This document shows positions 44,194 through 52,689 of a DNA stretch of 64,000 nucleotides, piece by piece. The notes under the pieces were generated by a model that searched no databases, was not told the origin of the DNA, and saw only the letters and a list, made by a program, of their open reading frames with translations. Position 1 is the first letter of the stretch. The number at the start of each line of letters is the position of its first letter. The stretch lies in the NCBI RefSeq assembly GCF_014636275.1, contig NZ_BMEB01000003.1, forward strand, positions 124,001 through 188,000, given 5' to 3'. The position numbers and the translations under genes are program-made. Origin of the DNA: Cellulomonas carbonis. GTDB taxonomy: Bacteria > Actinomycetota > Actinomycetes > Actinomycetales > Cellulomonadaceae.

Positions 44194-47100
44194 TCAGCGC
44201 CGCACGGGCGCGTACGTCGTGTGCAGCAGACGGTGTGCGGTCTCGGAGTTGGGCGTGCCGTAGAGGTCGTCGTACAGCCGCAGGAGGTCGGTGTTCCCGG
44301 GCGAGGTGCGGCACACCGACGCCTCGTCGATGTCGAGCAGCACCTGCTGCCGCGCGGCGACCTGCCCGACCTGGCGCGGCACGGGCTGGCCGGCCCCGTT
44401 GATGCAGCCGCCCGGGCACGCCATGACCTCGATGAGGTCGTACCCGACGTCCTCGCCCGCGGTGATGCGCTGCGCGAGGTCCTCGACGTTCCGCAGGCCC
44501 GAGACGACGGCGACCCGCACCGTCGTGCCGCCCGCCGTGACGGTCGCCTCCTTGAAGCCCTCGAGCCCGCGGACCTCGTGGAGGTCGACCGACTCGGGGC
44601 GCTCGCCCGTGAGCTCCTCGAGCGCCATCCGCAGCGCCGCCTCGGCCACGCCGCCCGACGCGCCGAACAGCATCCCCGCGCCCGTCGTGCGCGCGTAGGG
44701 CGCGTCGAACTCGGCCGGGACGAGGTCCTCGGGCTCGAGGCGCAGCATCTGCACCATCTCGAGCAGCTCGGTCGTGGTCAGCACCGCGTCGACGTCGCGC
44801 ACGCCGTCGGGCGCGAACTCGGGCCGTGCCGCCTCGGCCTTCTTGGCCATGCACGGCATGACCGACACGACGAAGACGCGCCGGCCCTCGAGGCCGTCGT
44901 GCCGCGCGACGTGGTTCCGCACGGTCGCGCCCATCATCTGCTGGGGTGACCGGCAGCTCGACAGGTGGGGGATGAGGTCCGGCCACCGCCGCTCGACCCA
45001 CGCGACCCAGCCCGGGCAGCACGACGTGAGCTGCGGCAGCACGCCGCCGCCGCGGACCCGGCCGAGGAACTCCGTCGTCTCCTCGATGACCGTGAGGTCG
45101 GCCGCGAACGCGACGTCGAACACCTTGTCGAAGCCGACGCGCTTCATCATCCCGGCGACGAACGCCGACGCCTCGACGGCCGGGACGCCGTACTCCGCGG
45201 CGATCACCGTCCGCACCGCGGGCGCCACGAAGCCGACGACGACGGTGTCCGGGTCGTTGATCGCGGTGAACACGTCGCCGCGCTCGCGGACGTAGTCGAG
45301 CGCCCCGCACGGGCACGCGCGCACGCACTGCCCGCACGAGATGCAGTCGGTCTCGCTGAGCGGCAGCCCGCTGCGCGTCCCGACGGTGAGGCGCCCGTTC
45401 TCGAGCTGGAACGCGAGGACGCCCGGCCCCTCGATCTCGGCGCACGCCGCGACGCAGCGCCCGCACGAGATGCACTTGTTGTGGTCGCGCACGATGAACG
45501 GGTGGTCCCGCACGAGCGGCGTCCACGGCCGCACGTGCAGCGTCGGCCCGAAGGTCACGCCGTGGGCCGTGGCCTCGTCGCGGAGCGAGCAGTGGTCCTG
45601 CTTCGCGCACCCGCACGCGAGGCAGCGCGACGCCTCGGCCCGCGCCTGCTCCGCGGTGAGCGGGTGCTCGACCTCGGCGAAGCCGACGCGGTCCTCGACC
45701 GGCAGCGACGGCGGCGTCACGCGTGCGACGCGCACGACGTCGGCGTGCGCGTCACGCGGGAGGTCCTCGAGCGTCCCGCGGCTGCACGAGTAGTCCTCCT
45801 CGCCCGGGCGCACGTAGCCCCGCGTGAGGAGGTCGTCGATCGCCGCCGCGGCCCGCCGCCCCGCCGCGACCGCCTGGACGACGGTCGCGGGTCCGGTCAC
45901 GCAGTCGCCACCGGCGAACACCTTGCGCTCGGAGGACTCCATGGTCCGGCCGTCGACGTCGACGTCGCCCCACGCGTTGAGGCGCAGCGGCAGGTCGTTG
46001 TAGAGGAAGGCGGTGTCGGTGGCCTGGCCGATCGCGCCGATGACCGTGTCCGCGCCGACCGAGAACTCGCTGCCCGCGACGGGCACGGGCCGGCGCCGGC
46101 CGGACCGGTCGGGCTCGCCGAGCTCCATCCGCAGGCAGTGCAGGCGGAGCCCGTCGTCGGCAGCGGTGATCCGGCTCGGCGCGGCGAGGAACAGCATCTC
46201 GACGCCCTCGGCGAGCGCCTCGTGCACCTCGAACGGCTCGGCGGGCATCTCGTCGCGCGTCCGGCGGTAGACGAGCGTGACGTGCCGGGCGCCCTGGCGC
46301 AGCGCGGTGCGCGCGCAGTCGATCGCGGTGTTCCCGCCGCCGACGACGACGACGCGGTCGCCGACGTCGATCGCGGTGCCCTTGGTGACCTCCTCGAGGT
46401 AGTGGATGCCGAGCCACACGCCGTCGAGGTGGTCGCCGTCGATCTGCAGGGGCGTGGCCCGCCAGGAGCCGATCGCGAGGTACACGGCGTCGAAGTCGCG
46501 GCGCAGGTCCTCGAGCTGCAGGTGCGTGCCCAGGCCGCGCCCGGTGACGATCTCGACCCCGAGCGACTCGATGACGCCGATCTCGCGGTCGAGGGTCGCC
46601 TTGGGGAGCCGGTACTCGGGGATGCCGTAGCGCAGCATCCCGCCCGGCTGGTCCTGCTTCTCGAAGACCGTCACGGCGTGCCCGGCGATCGCCGCGTAGT
46701 ACGCCGCGGCCAGGCCCGACGGACCCGCACCGACGACGGCGACGCGCCGCCCCGTCGGCTCGCCCACGCGCGGCGTCCACGGCTCCTCGCGCGCCATGTC
46801 CCAGTCGGCCGCGAACCGCTTGACCGCGTTGATCGCGACGGGCTCATCGACGAGCGAGCGGCGGCACTGCTCCTCGCACGGGTGTGGGCACACGCGGCCG
46901 CACACCGACGGGAACGGGTTGCGGTCCTTGATCACGCGAACGGCGGCCTCGTAGTTCCCGTCGGCGACGTGGCGCAGGTAGGTCTGGATGTCGATCGAGG
47001 CGGGGCACGTGCTCACGCACGGCGCGATGCAGTCGGCGTTGTGGTCGCACAGCAGCTGCTCGAGCCGGACCTTGCGGTACGCCTCGAGGCGCGGCGACCG

Positions 47101-47355
47101 CGTCGTGATGCTCATGCCCGCGCGGACGGGCGTGACGCACGCCTTGACGTCGCGCGGCCGGTCCTCGCCGAGGCCGACCTCGACGACGCACAGGCCGCAG
47201 TTGCCGTTGGCGCGCTCGAGCCGCACGTCGTGGCACAGCGACGGGACGTCCACGCCCTCGGCCTCGAGCGCCCGCAGGATCGTGAGGTCCTCGCGCAGCC
47301 GGAGCTCGCGGCCGTCGACGCTCACGCTGACCCGGTTCGCGGACTCGTCGCTCAC
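44194..47355 (-). CDS. Fused GltD-like NAD(P)H oxidoreductase / [FeFe]-hydrogenase catalytic protein
   Basis: This protein of about 1053 residues fuses several domains. A [2Fe-2S] domain (about 5-85; CHD, NCGLC and KAC cysteines) is followed by a GltD-type Fe-S entry module (CVSTCPASIDIQ, CGRVCPHPCEEQC), FAD site GAGPSGLAAAY (about 210) and NAD(P) site GGGNTAIDCARTAL (about 345). Two 4Fe-4S clusters (CISCGRCVAAC, CISCGQCVRAC) precede the H-cluster domain: TSCCPGW (about 780), MPCMAKKAE (about 835) and MACPGGCINGAGQP (about 980), then the small-subunit tail (ENP-like SPGNTDLLRLYDDLYG and LLHTTY). All four H-cluster cysteines and the proton-transfer Cys are present. Maturases HydE/F/G are not in this window. 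The GTG at 47355 has GGAGG five bases upstream; ATG at 47367 is the alternative. Confidence 0.9.
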   Translation of the reverse strand: MSDESANRVSVSVDGRELRLREDLTILRALEAEGVDVPSLCHDVRLERANGNCGLCVVEVGLGEDRPRDVKACVTPVRAGMSITTRSPRLEAYRKVRLEQLLCDHNADCIAPCVSTCPASIDIQTYLRHVADGNYEAAVRVIKDRNPFPSVCGRVCPHPCEEQCRRSLVDEPVAINAVKRFAADWDMAREEPWTPRVGEPTGRRVAVVGAGPSGLAAAYYAAIAGHAVTVFEKQDQPGGMLRYGIPEYRLPKATLDREIGVIESLGVEIVTGRGLGTHLQLEDLRRDFDAVYLAIGSWRATPLQIDGDHLDGVWLGIHYLEEVTKGTAIDVGDRVVVVGGGNTAIDCARTALRQGARHVTLVYRRTRDEMPAEPFEVHEALAEGVEMLFLAAPSRITAADDGLRLHCLRMELGEPDRSGRRRPVPVAGSEFSVGADTVIGAIGQATDTAFLYNDLPLRLNAWGDVDVDGRTMESSERKVFAGGDCVTGPATVVQAVAAGRRAAAAIDDLLTRGYVRPGEEDYSCSRGTLEDLPRDAHADVVRVARVTPPSLPVEDRVGFAEVEHPLTAEQARAEASRCLACGCAKQDHCSLRDEATAHGVTFGPTLHVRPWTPLVRDHPFIVRDHNKCISCGRCVAACAEIEGPGVLAFQLENGRLTVGTRSGLPLSETDCISCGQCVRACPCGALDYVRERGDVFTAINDPDTVVVGFVAPAVRTVIAAEYGVPAVEASAFVAGMMKRVGFDKVFDVAFAADLTVIEETTEFLGRVRGGGVLPQLTSCCPGWVAWVERRWPDLIPHLSSCRSPQQMMGATVRNHVARHDGLEGRRVFVVSVMPCMAKKAEAARPEFAPDGVRDVDAVLTTTELLEMVQMLRLEPEDLVPAEFDAPYARTTGAGMLFGASGGVAEAALRMALEELTGERPESVDLHEVRGLEGFKEATVTAGGTTVRVAVVSGLRNVEDLAQRITAGEDVGYDLIEVMACPGGCINGAGQPVPRQVGQVAARQQVLLDIDEASVCRTSPGNTDLLRLYDDLYGTPNSETAHRLLHTTYAPVRR

Positions 47356-47567
47356 GCCGACCTCCATCGGTCTCGCGCAGCGCGGCTCCGGACGGCGACG
47401 GTCGCCACCCCGTGACGGGGGCCGGAGTCGACGCTGGCTCCACCGCCAGGCTCGCGGGCCGGTGGACGCCCCGCCACGGACCTCGGGCCCAGGCTGCGCA
47501 CGGAACTCGCCGGGAGAAATCGCCCGGCCGCCTCGCGGGCGGGTCCGCGAGCCGGGAGCATGGGCGC

Positions 47568-48974
47568 ATGATCGACTCCTACGACGTCCTCGTGGTCGGT
47601 GCGGGTCCCGCGGGGACGGCGGCGGCGCTGCGCGCGGCGGAGCTCGGCGCCCGGGTCGGCGTCGTCGAGTCCGGCCCGACGGGCGGCACGTGCGTCAACA
47701 CCGGCTGCGTCCCCACGCGCGTGCTCGCCAAGACCGCGCGGCTCATGCGCGAGGTCCGCACGGCCGACGCGTACGGGATCTCGGTGACCGAGCAGCACAT
47801 CGACTGGCCGACCACGGTCGCGCGCGTCCGGGCCACGGTCGACCGGGTCCGGGCCGCCAAGGACGACACGGGCCGCTTCGCCGAGGCGGGCGTCGACCTG
47901 CTCCGGGGCCGCGCGCGCTTCGTGTCGCCGCACGAGCTCGACGTGACCGCCGCCGACGACGGCGACGTGCGGCGGGTCCGCGCCGAGCGGGTGATCCTGT
48001 GCGTCGGCGGGCACTCGCGGCGGCTGCCCGTGCCCGGCGCTGAGCTCGCGACCATGCCCGAGGACGTCCTGGACCTGCCCGACCTGCCGCGCCGCGTCGC
48101 CGTCGTCGGTGCGGGCAACACGGGCGCGCAGCTCGTGACGATCTTCAACGCGTTCGGCAGCGACGTGACGCTGCTCGAGGTCGCGCCGCGGATCCTCGCT
48201 CAGACCGACGCCGACGTGTCCGCGCACGTCGAGAAGGCCTTCCGCGAGCAGGGCGTGCGCGTCGAGGTGGGCGTCGAGACGGTCGACGGGCTCGAGCGGG
48301 TCGACGACGGGATCCGGCTGAGCTGGCGCGCGGGCGACGGCGGGGGGAGCGACCACGTCGTCGTCGACGCGGTGGTCATGAGCACGGGCTGGCCCGCCGC
48401 GATCGAGGACCTCGGGCTCGAGGCCGCGGGCGTCGAGGCGGGCAAGGGACGCATCCCGGTCGACGAGTACCTCGCGACGAACGTCGGCCACGTCTACGTC
48501 GCGGGCGACGCGAACGGCATCGCGATGCTGGTCCAGGCCGCGAACGCCGAGGCGGAGGCGGCGGCGCGCAACGCCGTCCTCGGCACGACGGTCCGCACGC
48601 CGCACCACCTGCTCCCCGCGGGCGGCTTCACCGACCCGGACTACGCCGACGTCGGCCTCACCGAGGACCAGGCGCGCGAGCGCGACGAGCACTGCGTCGT
48701 CGCGCTGGTCGAGCTCGCCGAGCTCGAGCGGCCCGTCATCGACGACCGGCCGCGGGGCTTCCTCAAGCTCGTCGCCGACCGGCGTCGCGAGTACCTGCTC
48801 GGCGCGCACGCCGTCGGGGAGAACGCGGTCGAGGTCATCCAGTCGGTGACGACGGCGATGGCGGCCGGGGTCGACGTCGCAACGCTCGCGAAGGTCGAGT
48901 TCGCGTACCCGACGTACAGCGCGGCGATCGGGGTCGCGGCGCGCCGGCTGCTCGAGGCGCCGTCCGTGCGGTGA
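47568..48974 (+). CDS. FAD-dependent pyridine nucleotide-disulfide oxidoreductase
   Basis: The 468-residue protein has FAD site GAGPAGTAAALRAAELG (about 9-25), redox disulfide GGTCVNTGCVPT (about 41-52) and NAD(P) site GAGNTGAQLVTIFNAFG (about 182-198). The interface His-Pro-Thr...Glu of dihydrolipoamide and mercuric reductases is replaced by YPTYSAA near the C-terminus, so it cannot use the usual acid/base pair. It diverges from the hydrogenase operon across 212 bases. A thiol-disulfide or electron-transfer partner role is inferred. Start has GAGCAT at six bases upstream. Confidence 0.88.
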   Translation: MIDSYDVLVVGAGPAGTAAALRAAELGARVGVVESGPTGGTCVNTGCVPTRVLAKTARLMREVRTADAYGISVTEQHIDWPTTVARVRATVDRVRAAKDDTGRFAEAGVDLLRGRARFVSPHELDVTAADDGDVRRVRAERVILCVGGHSRRLPVPGAELATMPEDVLDLPDLPRRVAVVGAGNTGAQLVTIFNAFGSDVTLLEVAPRILAQTDADVSAHVEKAFREQGVRVEVGVETVDGLERVDDGIRLSWRAGDGGGSDHVVVDAVVMSTGWPAAIEDLGLEAAGVEAGKGRIPVDEYLATNVGHVYVAGDANGIAMLVQAANAEAEAAARNAVLGTTVRTPHHLLPAGGFTDPDYADVGLTEDQARERDEHCVVALVELAELERPVIDDRPRGFLKLVADRRREYLLGAHAVGENAVEVIQSVTTAMAAGVDVATLAKVEFAYPTYSAAIGVAARRLLEAPSVR

Positions 48975-49008
48975 CCGTCTGCGGTCGGGGGAGGGTCGCG
49001 TCCCGACG

Positions 49009-49842
49009 TCAGTAGACGAAGATCGGGAACAGCGACGGCACGTTCACGTGCACGATCGCCATGAACACGATCGCGTCGAACAGCAGGTGCACGACCAGGA
49101 CGAGCGTGAGCGACCCGGTGTGCTTGAAGATCAGGCCCTGGAGCAGCGCGAACGGGATCGTCAGCAGCGGCCCCCACGAGCGGTAGCCGAGCTCCCACAG
49201 GAACGACACGAAGATCGCGGCCTGGAGCAGGTTCGCCTGCCACCACGGGAAGTGGCGCAGCAGCAGCGCGAAGCACGTGCAGATGAAGAACAGCTCGTCC
49301 CACGTGCCGACCCCGTTGACACCGACGAAGAACCGCGCGAGCTGGTCGGTCTCGGTGATCTCGGGCCAGTTCCGGTAGGCGCCGGACCGGATGAAGTAGA
49401 ACGGCAGGATCGCCCAGCCCAGCAGCGGCACCGCGACGATGTAGGCCTTCTCGATCGTCGGCCAGCTCTTCCCGGTCCGCCACGGGAACCGGATCGCGCG
49501 TCGTCGGAACACGAAGCGGTCGACGAGGAACGGCACGGCGACCGCGAGCGTGAGGGCCGTGCCGATCGCGATGAAGCGTGGCCACGAGACGTCGGCCTCC
49601 ATCGACGTCGTGCTGACGATCGCGACGCCGAGGCCGATGAGGAACAGGTCCTTGCCGAGACCGCGGTCGACGAGGAACGCGGCGACGACGCTCGCCACGA
49701 GCACCACGTAGGCGAGCGGTCGCACGTGCAGGCCGAACATGAGCACGGCCGACGCCGAGAGCCCGACGGCCGGCGCGAGCCTCGCCCACGTCGCGGTGGG
49801 GGCCTCGGCGTCGGGGGTCGTCGTGGTCACGGGACCGAGCAT
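49009..49842 (-). CDS. CPBP-like intramembrane protein with altered motif
   Basis: The 277-residue protein has eight hydrophobic segments. The C-terminal region follows the CPBP pattern, GVGTWDELFFICTCFALLLRHF, then FVSFLWELGY and LTLVLVVHLLFDAIV. The usual EExxxR is WDELFFI, so one Glu and the Arg are lost; the later His and Asp (HLLFD) remain. It may be an inactive relative or a family of its own. The start at 49842 precedes the first helix; a GTG at 49830 is the alternative. It diverges from the LmeA gene. Confidence 0.7.
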   Translation of the reverse strand: MLGPVTTTTPDAEAPTATWARLAPAVGLSASAVLMFGLHVRPLAYVVLVASVVAAFLVDRGLGKDLFLIGLGVAIVSTTSMEADVSWPRFIAIGTALTLAVAVPFLVDRFVFRRRAIRFPWRTGKSWPTIEKAYIVAVPLLGWAILPFYFIRSGAYRNWPEITETDQLARFFVGVNGVGTWDELFFICTCFALLLRHFPWWQANLLQAAIFVSFLWELGYRSWGPLLTIPFALLQGLIFKHTGSLTLVLVVHLLFDAIVFMAIVHVNVPSLFPIFVY

Positions 49843-49931
49843 GCCGTGTGCGGGCCGCCTGGTCGCGGCGTGGCGACTCGGTGACACGCCAGGCCGTGCC
49901 GCCGTCGCGCGACCACGACAGACTGGCCGGC

Positions 49932-50660
49932 ATGGAGCGACGGCGCGTTCTCGACGGTCTGGTCGGAGCCGCCGTCATGCTGCTCGTCCTGGTGCTGCTC
50001 GCCGTCGTCGCGTTCCTCCTGCTGAGCGAGCCCGCGGGGGACGCGGGCGCCGCGTCGTCGTCGGCGGGTGGTGGTGTCAGGCCCGGCGCGAGCGGAGACG
50101 GCGAAGGAGCGGCGGCGCCCCCGACGGATCTCGCCGACGGCGAGGTGTGGCTCGGCGACGTCGCGCTCGAGGCCGGTGCGCTCGCGACCGCCGACGGCGT
50201 CCTGCACGACGTGCGCGCCGACGGCGTCGACGTCCGGACCGGCCCGGAAGGGCTGACGGCGGCGTCGATGGTGCTCGACGCGACGGTGCCGTTCGACCTG
50301 GTCGCCGAGCAGGTCGGCGACGGCGTCGTCGTCGGGGCGGGGCCGCGTGGTCAGGCCACGGTCACGCGCGGCGCGGAGCTGCTGGGCCGTCGGCTGGACG
50401 TGTCCGCGACGGGGACCGTCGAGGTGGTGCGAGGGCGGCTCGTCATCGAGCCGACGTCGATCGACGTCGGGGGACCTGCGTTCCTGTCCGACGTCCTGGG
50501 CACGGTCGTGCGCGAGCTCGTGACGATCGAGCACCAGATCGAGGGGCTGCCCGAGGGCATGGTGCTCGACGACGTCGAGGTGCAGCCCGACGGATTCCGC
50601 GCGCGCCTCGTCGGCGACGACGTGCGGCTCGCACCGGGAGACCTCGCCGTCGCGCCGTGA
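49932..50660 (+). CDS. LmeA-like (DUF2993) phospholipid-binding protein
   Basis: The 242-residue protein has an N-terminal membrane helix (about 10-32), a Gly/Ser linker, and a beta-rich domain with VWLGDVALEAGALATADG, VLHDVRADGVDVRTGPEG and LPEGMVLDDVEVQPDGFRARL, the DUF2993/LmeA pattern. LmeA binds phospholipid and assists mannan elongation in mycobacteria; a similar envelope lipid role is inferred. CAGACT lies seven bases upstream of the ATG. The gene ends in a tail-to-tail gap with the second copy of the dispersed palindrome. Confidence 0.82.
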   Translation: MERRRVLDGLVGAAVMLLVLVLLAVVAFLLLSEPAGDAGAASSSAGGGVRPGASGDGEGAAAPPTDLADGEVWLGDVALEAGALATADGVLHDVRADGVDVRTGPEGLTAASMVLDATVPFDLVAEQVGDGVVVGAGPRGQATVTRGAELLGRRLDVSATGTVEVVRGRLVIEPTSIDVGGPAFLSDVLGTVVRELVTIEHQIEGLPEGMVLDDVEVQPDGFRARLVGDDVRLAPGDLAVAP

Positions 50661-50772
50661 CGCCGCCGCGCCCAGCCGCCGCCCCCGTCGACGAAGACCC
50701 ACTGTCGCCCTGCGCCCGCCACCCCGCGCCCGCCACCCCTCGCCCGCCGCCCCGCGTCCGCTTCCCCTCGCC

Positions 50773-50840
50773 CAGTTCGCGCATCCCGTGCCGAGTTCGC
50801 GTCCGAGGAACGCGAGCTCGACCCAGGACACGCGAACTCG
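50773..50840. repeat. Dispersed palindromic element, copy B
   Basis: CAGTTCGCG, a direct CGAGTTCGCG (50792-50801), CGCGAGCTCG and an inverted CGCGAACTCG (50831-50840) follow the same order as copy A at 28892. The identity is in the blocks; spacers differ. It lies between the convergent LmeA-like and YchJ-like genes (gap 50661-50899), which otherwise holds no gene. Confidence 0.8.
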
Positions 50841-50899
50841 CGGCGGGGAGGGGCGGGAGGGAGCGGGGGAGGGAGCGCGGGCGGGGAGGGAAGAGCGGG

Positions 50900-51298
50900 T
50901 CAGGACGTGCCGACGTCCCCGTCGACGTAGAGCCACTGCCGCCCCGACCGGACGAACCGGCTGACCTCGTGCAGCGTCCCGGAGCCGTCGGGTGACCGGT
51001 GGAAGGCGCGGAACTCGACCACGCCGTCGTCGTCGAGGAGCCGTCCGCGGTCGGTGCGCAGCACGTCGAGGCGGTACCAGCGCGTCCCTGGGTCGAGCAC
51101 CAGGTCCGTGGGCCGGGTGCTCGGGTGCCACGTGCGCAGCAGGTGCTCGGCGTCCCCGACCGCGAACGCGCTGAACCGGGACCGCATGAGCGCCTCGGCC
51201 GTGGGTGCCGACGCGCCCGCGTGGAACGGGCCGCAGCACTCCTCGTACGTCAGCCCGCTGCTGCACGGACAGCGTGACGGCCTCGTCGCGCGCGTCAT
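50900..51298 (-). CDS. YchJ-family SEC-C motif protein
   Basis: The 132-residue protein has the SEC-C zinc motif CPCSSGLTYEECCGPFH (about 10-26) followed by the NTF2-like YchJ domain (AEALMRSRFSAFAVGDAEHLL, ending GRQWLYVDGD). YchJ proteins are small cytosolic zinc proteins of unknown role. The ATG at 51298 precedes the SEC-C motif. A longer extension is Asp/Arg-rich and has no support. Confidence 0.87.
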   Translation of the reverse strand: MTRATRPSRCPCSSGLTYEECCGPFHAGASAPTAEALMRSRFSAFAVGDAEHLLRTWHPSTRPTDLVLDPGTRWYRLDVLRTDRGRLLDDDGVVEFRAFHRSPDGSGTLHEVSRFVRSGRQWLYVDGDVGTS

Positions 51299-51447
51299 GA
51301 TGCGGGCGAACCCAGGTCGAGCGAGCCCGTCGTCGTCCGACGGGTCGCCGCGACGACCGCCCACCACCTGATCTCCGGACCCACGACCGCCACCTCGTCC
51401 GCCGAGGCGCCCCGGCGGGGCGCTGCGCCCGGGATGCTACGCGCGGC

Positions 51448-51507
51448 GGCCGTCAGCGGCGGTCAGCGGGCGGTCAGCGGTGGCCGTCAGCGGCGGTCAG
51501 CGGGCGG
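51448..51507. repeat. Direct repeat of a 26-base GGCCGTCAGCGG unit
   Basis: Two copies of a 26-base unit starting GGCCGTCAGCGGCGG lie at 51448-51473 and 51482-51507, with shorter TCAGCGG pieces between. They occupy the short gap between the YchJ and propeller genes and are not coding in any supported frame. Confidence 0.7.
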
Positions 51508-51510
51508 CGG

Positions 51511-52689
51511 TCATCGCCCGTCAGGGGTCGACGTCGTGAGGAGCACCCACTCGTCGGTGAGCATCGCCGCCGCGCCGGTCGCGGCGACGACGGCGGGTAC
51601 TGCGAGCCCGCCCGGGCCGGGTGCGTCGTAGGCGACCGCGTCGGCACCCGTCGCCGTGTTGACGACCATCACCTCGTCGCCCACCCGCAGGTACGCCAGG
51701 ACACCGGCGACCGCCGCGAGCTCCGCGCCCTCGGGCACGTCGCGCGACCACACGGGCCCGTCGTCCGCGTGGGCGCTCAGGGTCCCGTCGCCGAGCGCGA
51801 CGACGCCACCCAGCACCGCGTCCGCGCGGACGTCGCGCACGTCGGTCGCGACCACCGCGCCGTCGTCCAGGGCCACCAGCGTCCCGGTCCGCGGCCCGCC
51901 GTCGTCGTCCGCGCCGACCACGAGCATCCCGGGCGGTGGCGTCGCCTCCGCGACCAGGGCGGGGGTCGCGTCGGGCGGGAGGTCCAGCTCCGCGGGGCCG
52001 ACGGTCCAGCGGAGGTCGCCGTCGTGCGTCGCCCGGAGGTCCGTGCCGCTGCGGCTGACGACGACGCCGGCGCGCTCCGCGAGCACGACGCCGTCGGCGG
52101 GCGCGTCGACCGTCGCGCCCGTGCGGGCGTCGAGTGCCACCCGCGCCGCGCCCGTCCCGACGACGAGCCCCGGGCCGGCCGGCTCCCCGGGCACCCTCAC
52201 CGGACCCCACACGGGCTCACCCGAGACGAGGTCGTACGCCGCGGCCGACCAGTCGGTGCCGCCCGTCGGCACGCTCAGCACGGCGAGCGCGCGCCCGTCG
52301 GCGCGGGTCAGGTCCACGCGCGTCGTGTCGGGCCCGCTCGCCGTCCACAGGACCGTGCCCGTGGAGTCGACGGCGATGACGGCGTCGTCGCCCGCCGGCG
52401 TGGTGCCGGGGCCGACGAAGACGCCGTCGGCCTCGAGCGGCGCACCCACCCAGCCCGGTGCGACCGCGTCGTGGTCGACGTACCCGTACGGGAGCATGCC
52501 CGGGTCGGGCTCGGCCGTCGGCGCCGGCTCCCCGCCCGCGACCGGCGGTTCGAGCGGGGCGGGTGACGCCGCGGCCGTCACCGCGGGCGGCGCCCCGCCC
52601 GGTCCCGTGCAGGCGGCCAACCCGGCGACCACGACGGCCGCGGAGACGACGGCGGTGGACGTCGAGGCGCGCACCGGCGGGCGCCTCAC
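51511..52689 (-). CDS. PQQ-like beta-propeller lipoprotein
   Basis: The 392-residue protein starts with VRRPPVRAS, a hydrophobic segment and the lipobox GLAACTGPG (Cys near 27). It then has blades with VLWTASGPD, EPVWGPVRVP, DLRWTVGPAEL and GPVWSRDVPE, the Trp-containing blade ends of PQQ/YncE-like propellers. The GTG at 52689 overlaps the stop of the CcdA gene (GTGA), so it is the third gene of the DsbA-CcdA operon. A substrate or partner of the thiol-redox pair is inferred. It has few Cys after the lipobox. Confidence 0.83.
   Translation of the reverse strand: MRRPPVRASTSTAVVSAAVVVAGLAACTGPGGAPPAVTAAASPAPLEPPVAGGEPAPTAEPDPGMLPYGYVDHDAVAPGWVGAPLEADGVFVGPGTTPAGDDAVIAVDSTGTVLWTASGPDTTRVDLTRADGRALAVLSVPTGGTDWSAAAYDLVSGEPVWGPVRVPGEPAGPGLVVGTGAARVALDARTGATVDAPADGVVLAERAGVVVSRSGTDLRATHDGDLRWTVGPAELDLPPDATPALVAEATPPPGMLVVGADDDGGPRTGTLVALDDGAVVATDVRDVRADAVLGGVVALGDGTLSAHADDGPVWSRDVPEGAELAAVAGVLAYLRVGDEVMVVNTATGADAVAYDAPGPGGLAVPAVVAATGAAAMLTDEWVLLTTSTPDGR

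Noticed and set aside
47368..47567. FNR- or Rex-type box upstream of the hydrogenase operon
   Set aside because: No TTGAT/ATCAA or TTGTGA/TCACAA pair can be seen in the divergent gap, so anaerobic control is not shown by sequence.
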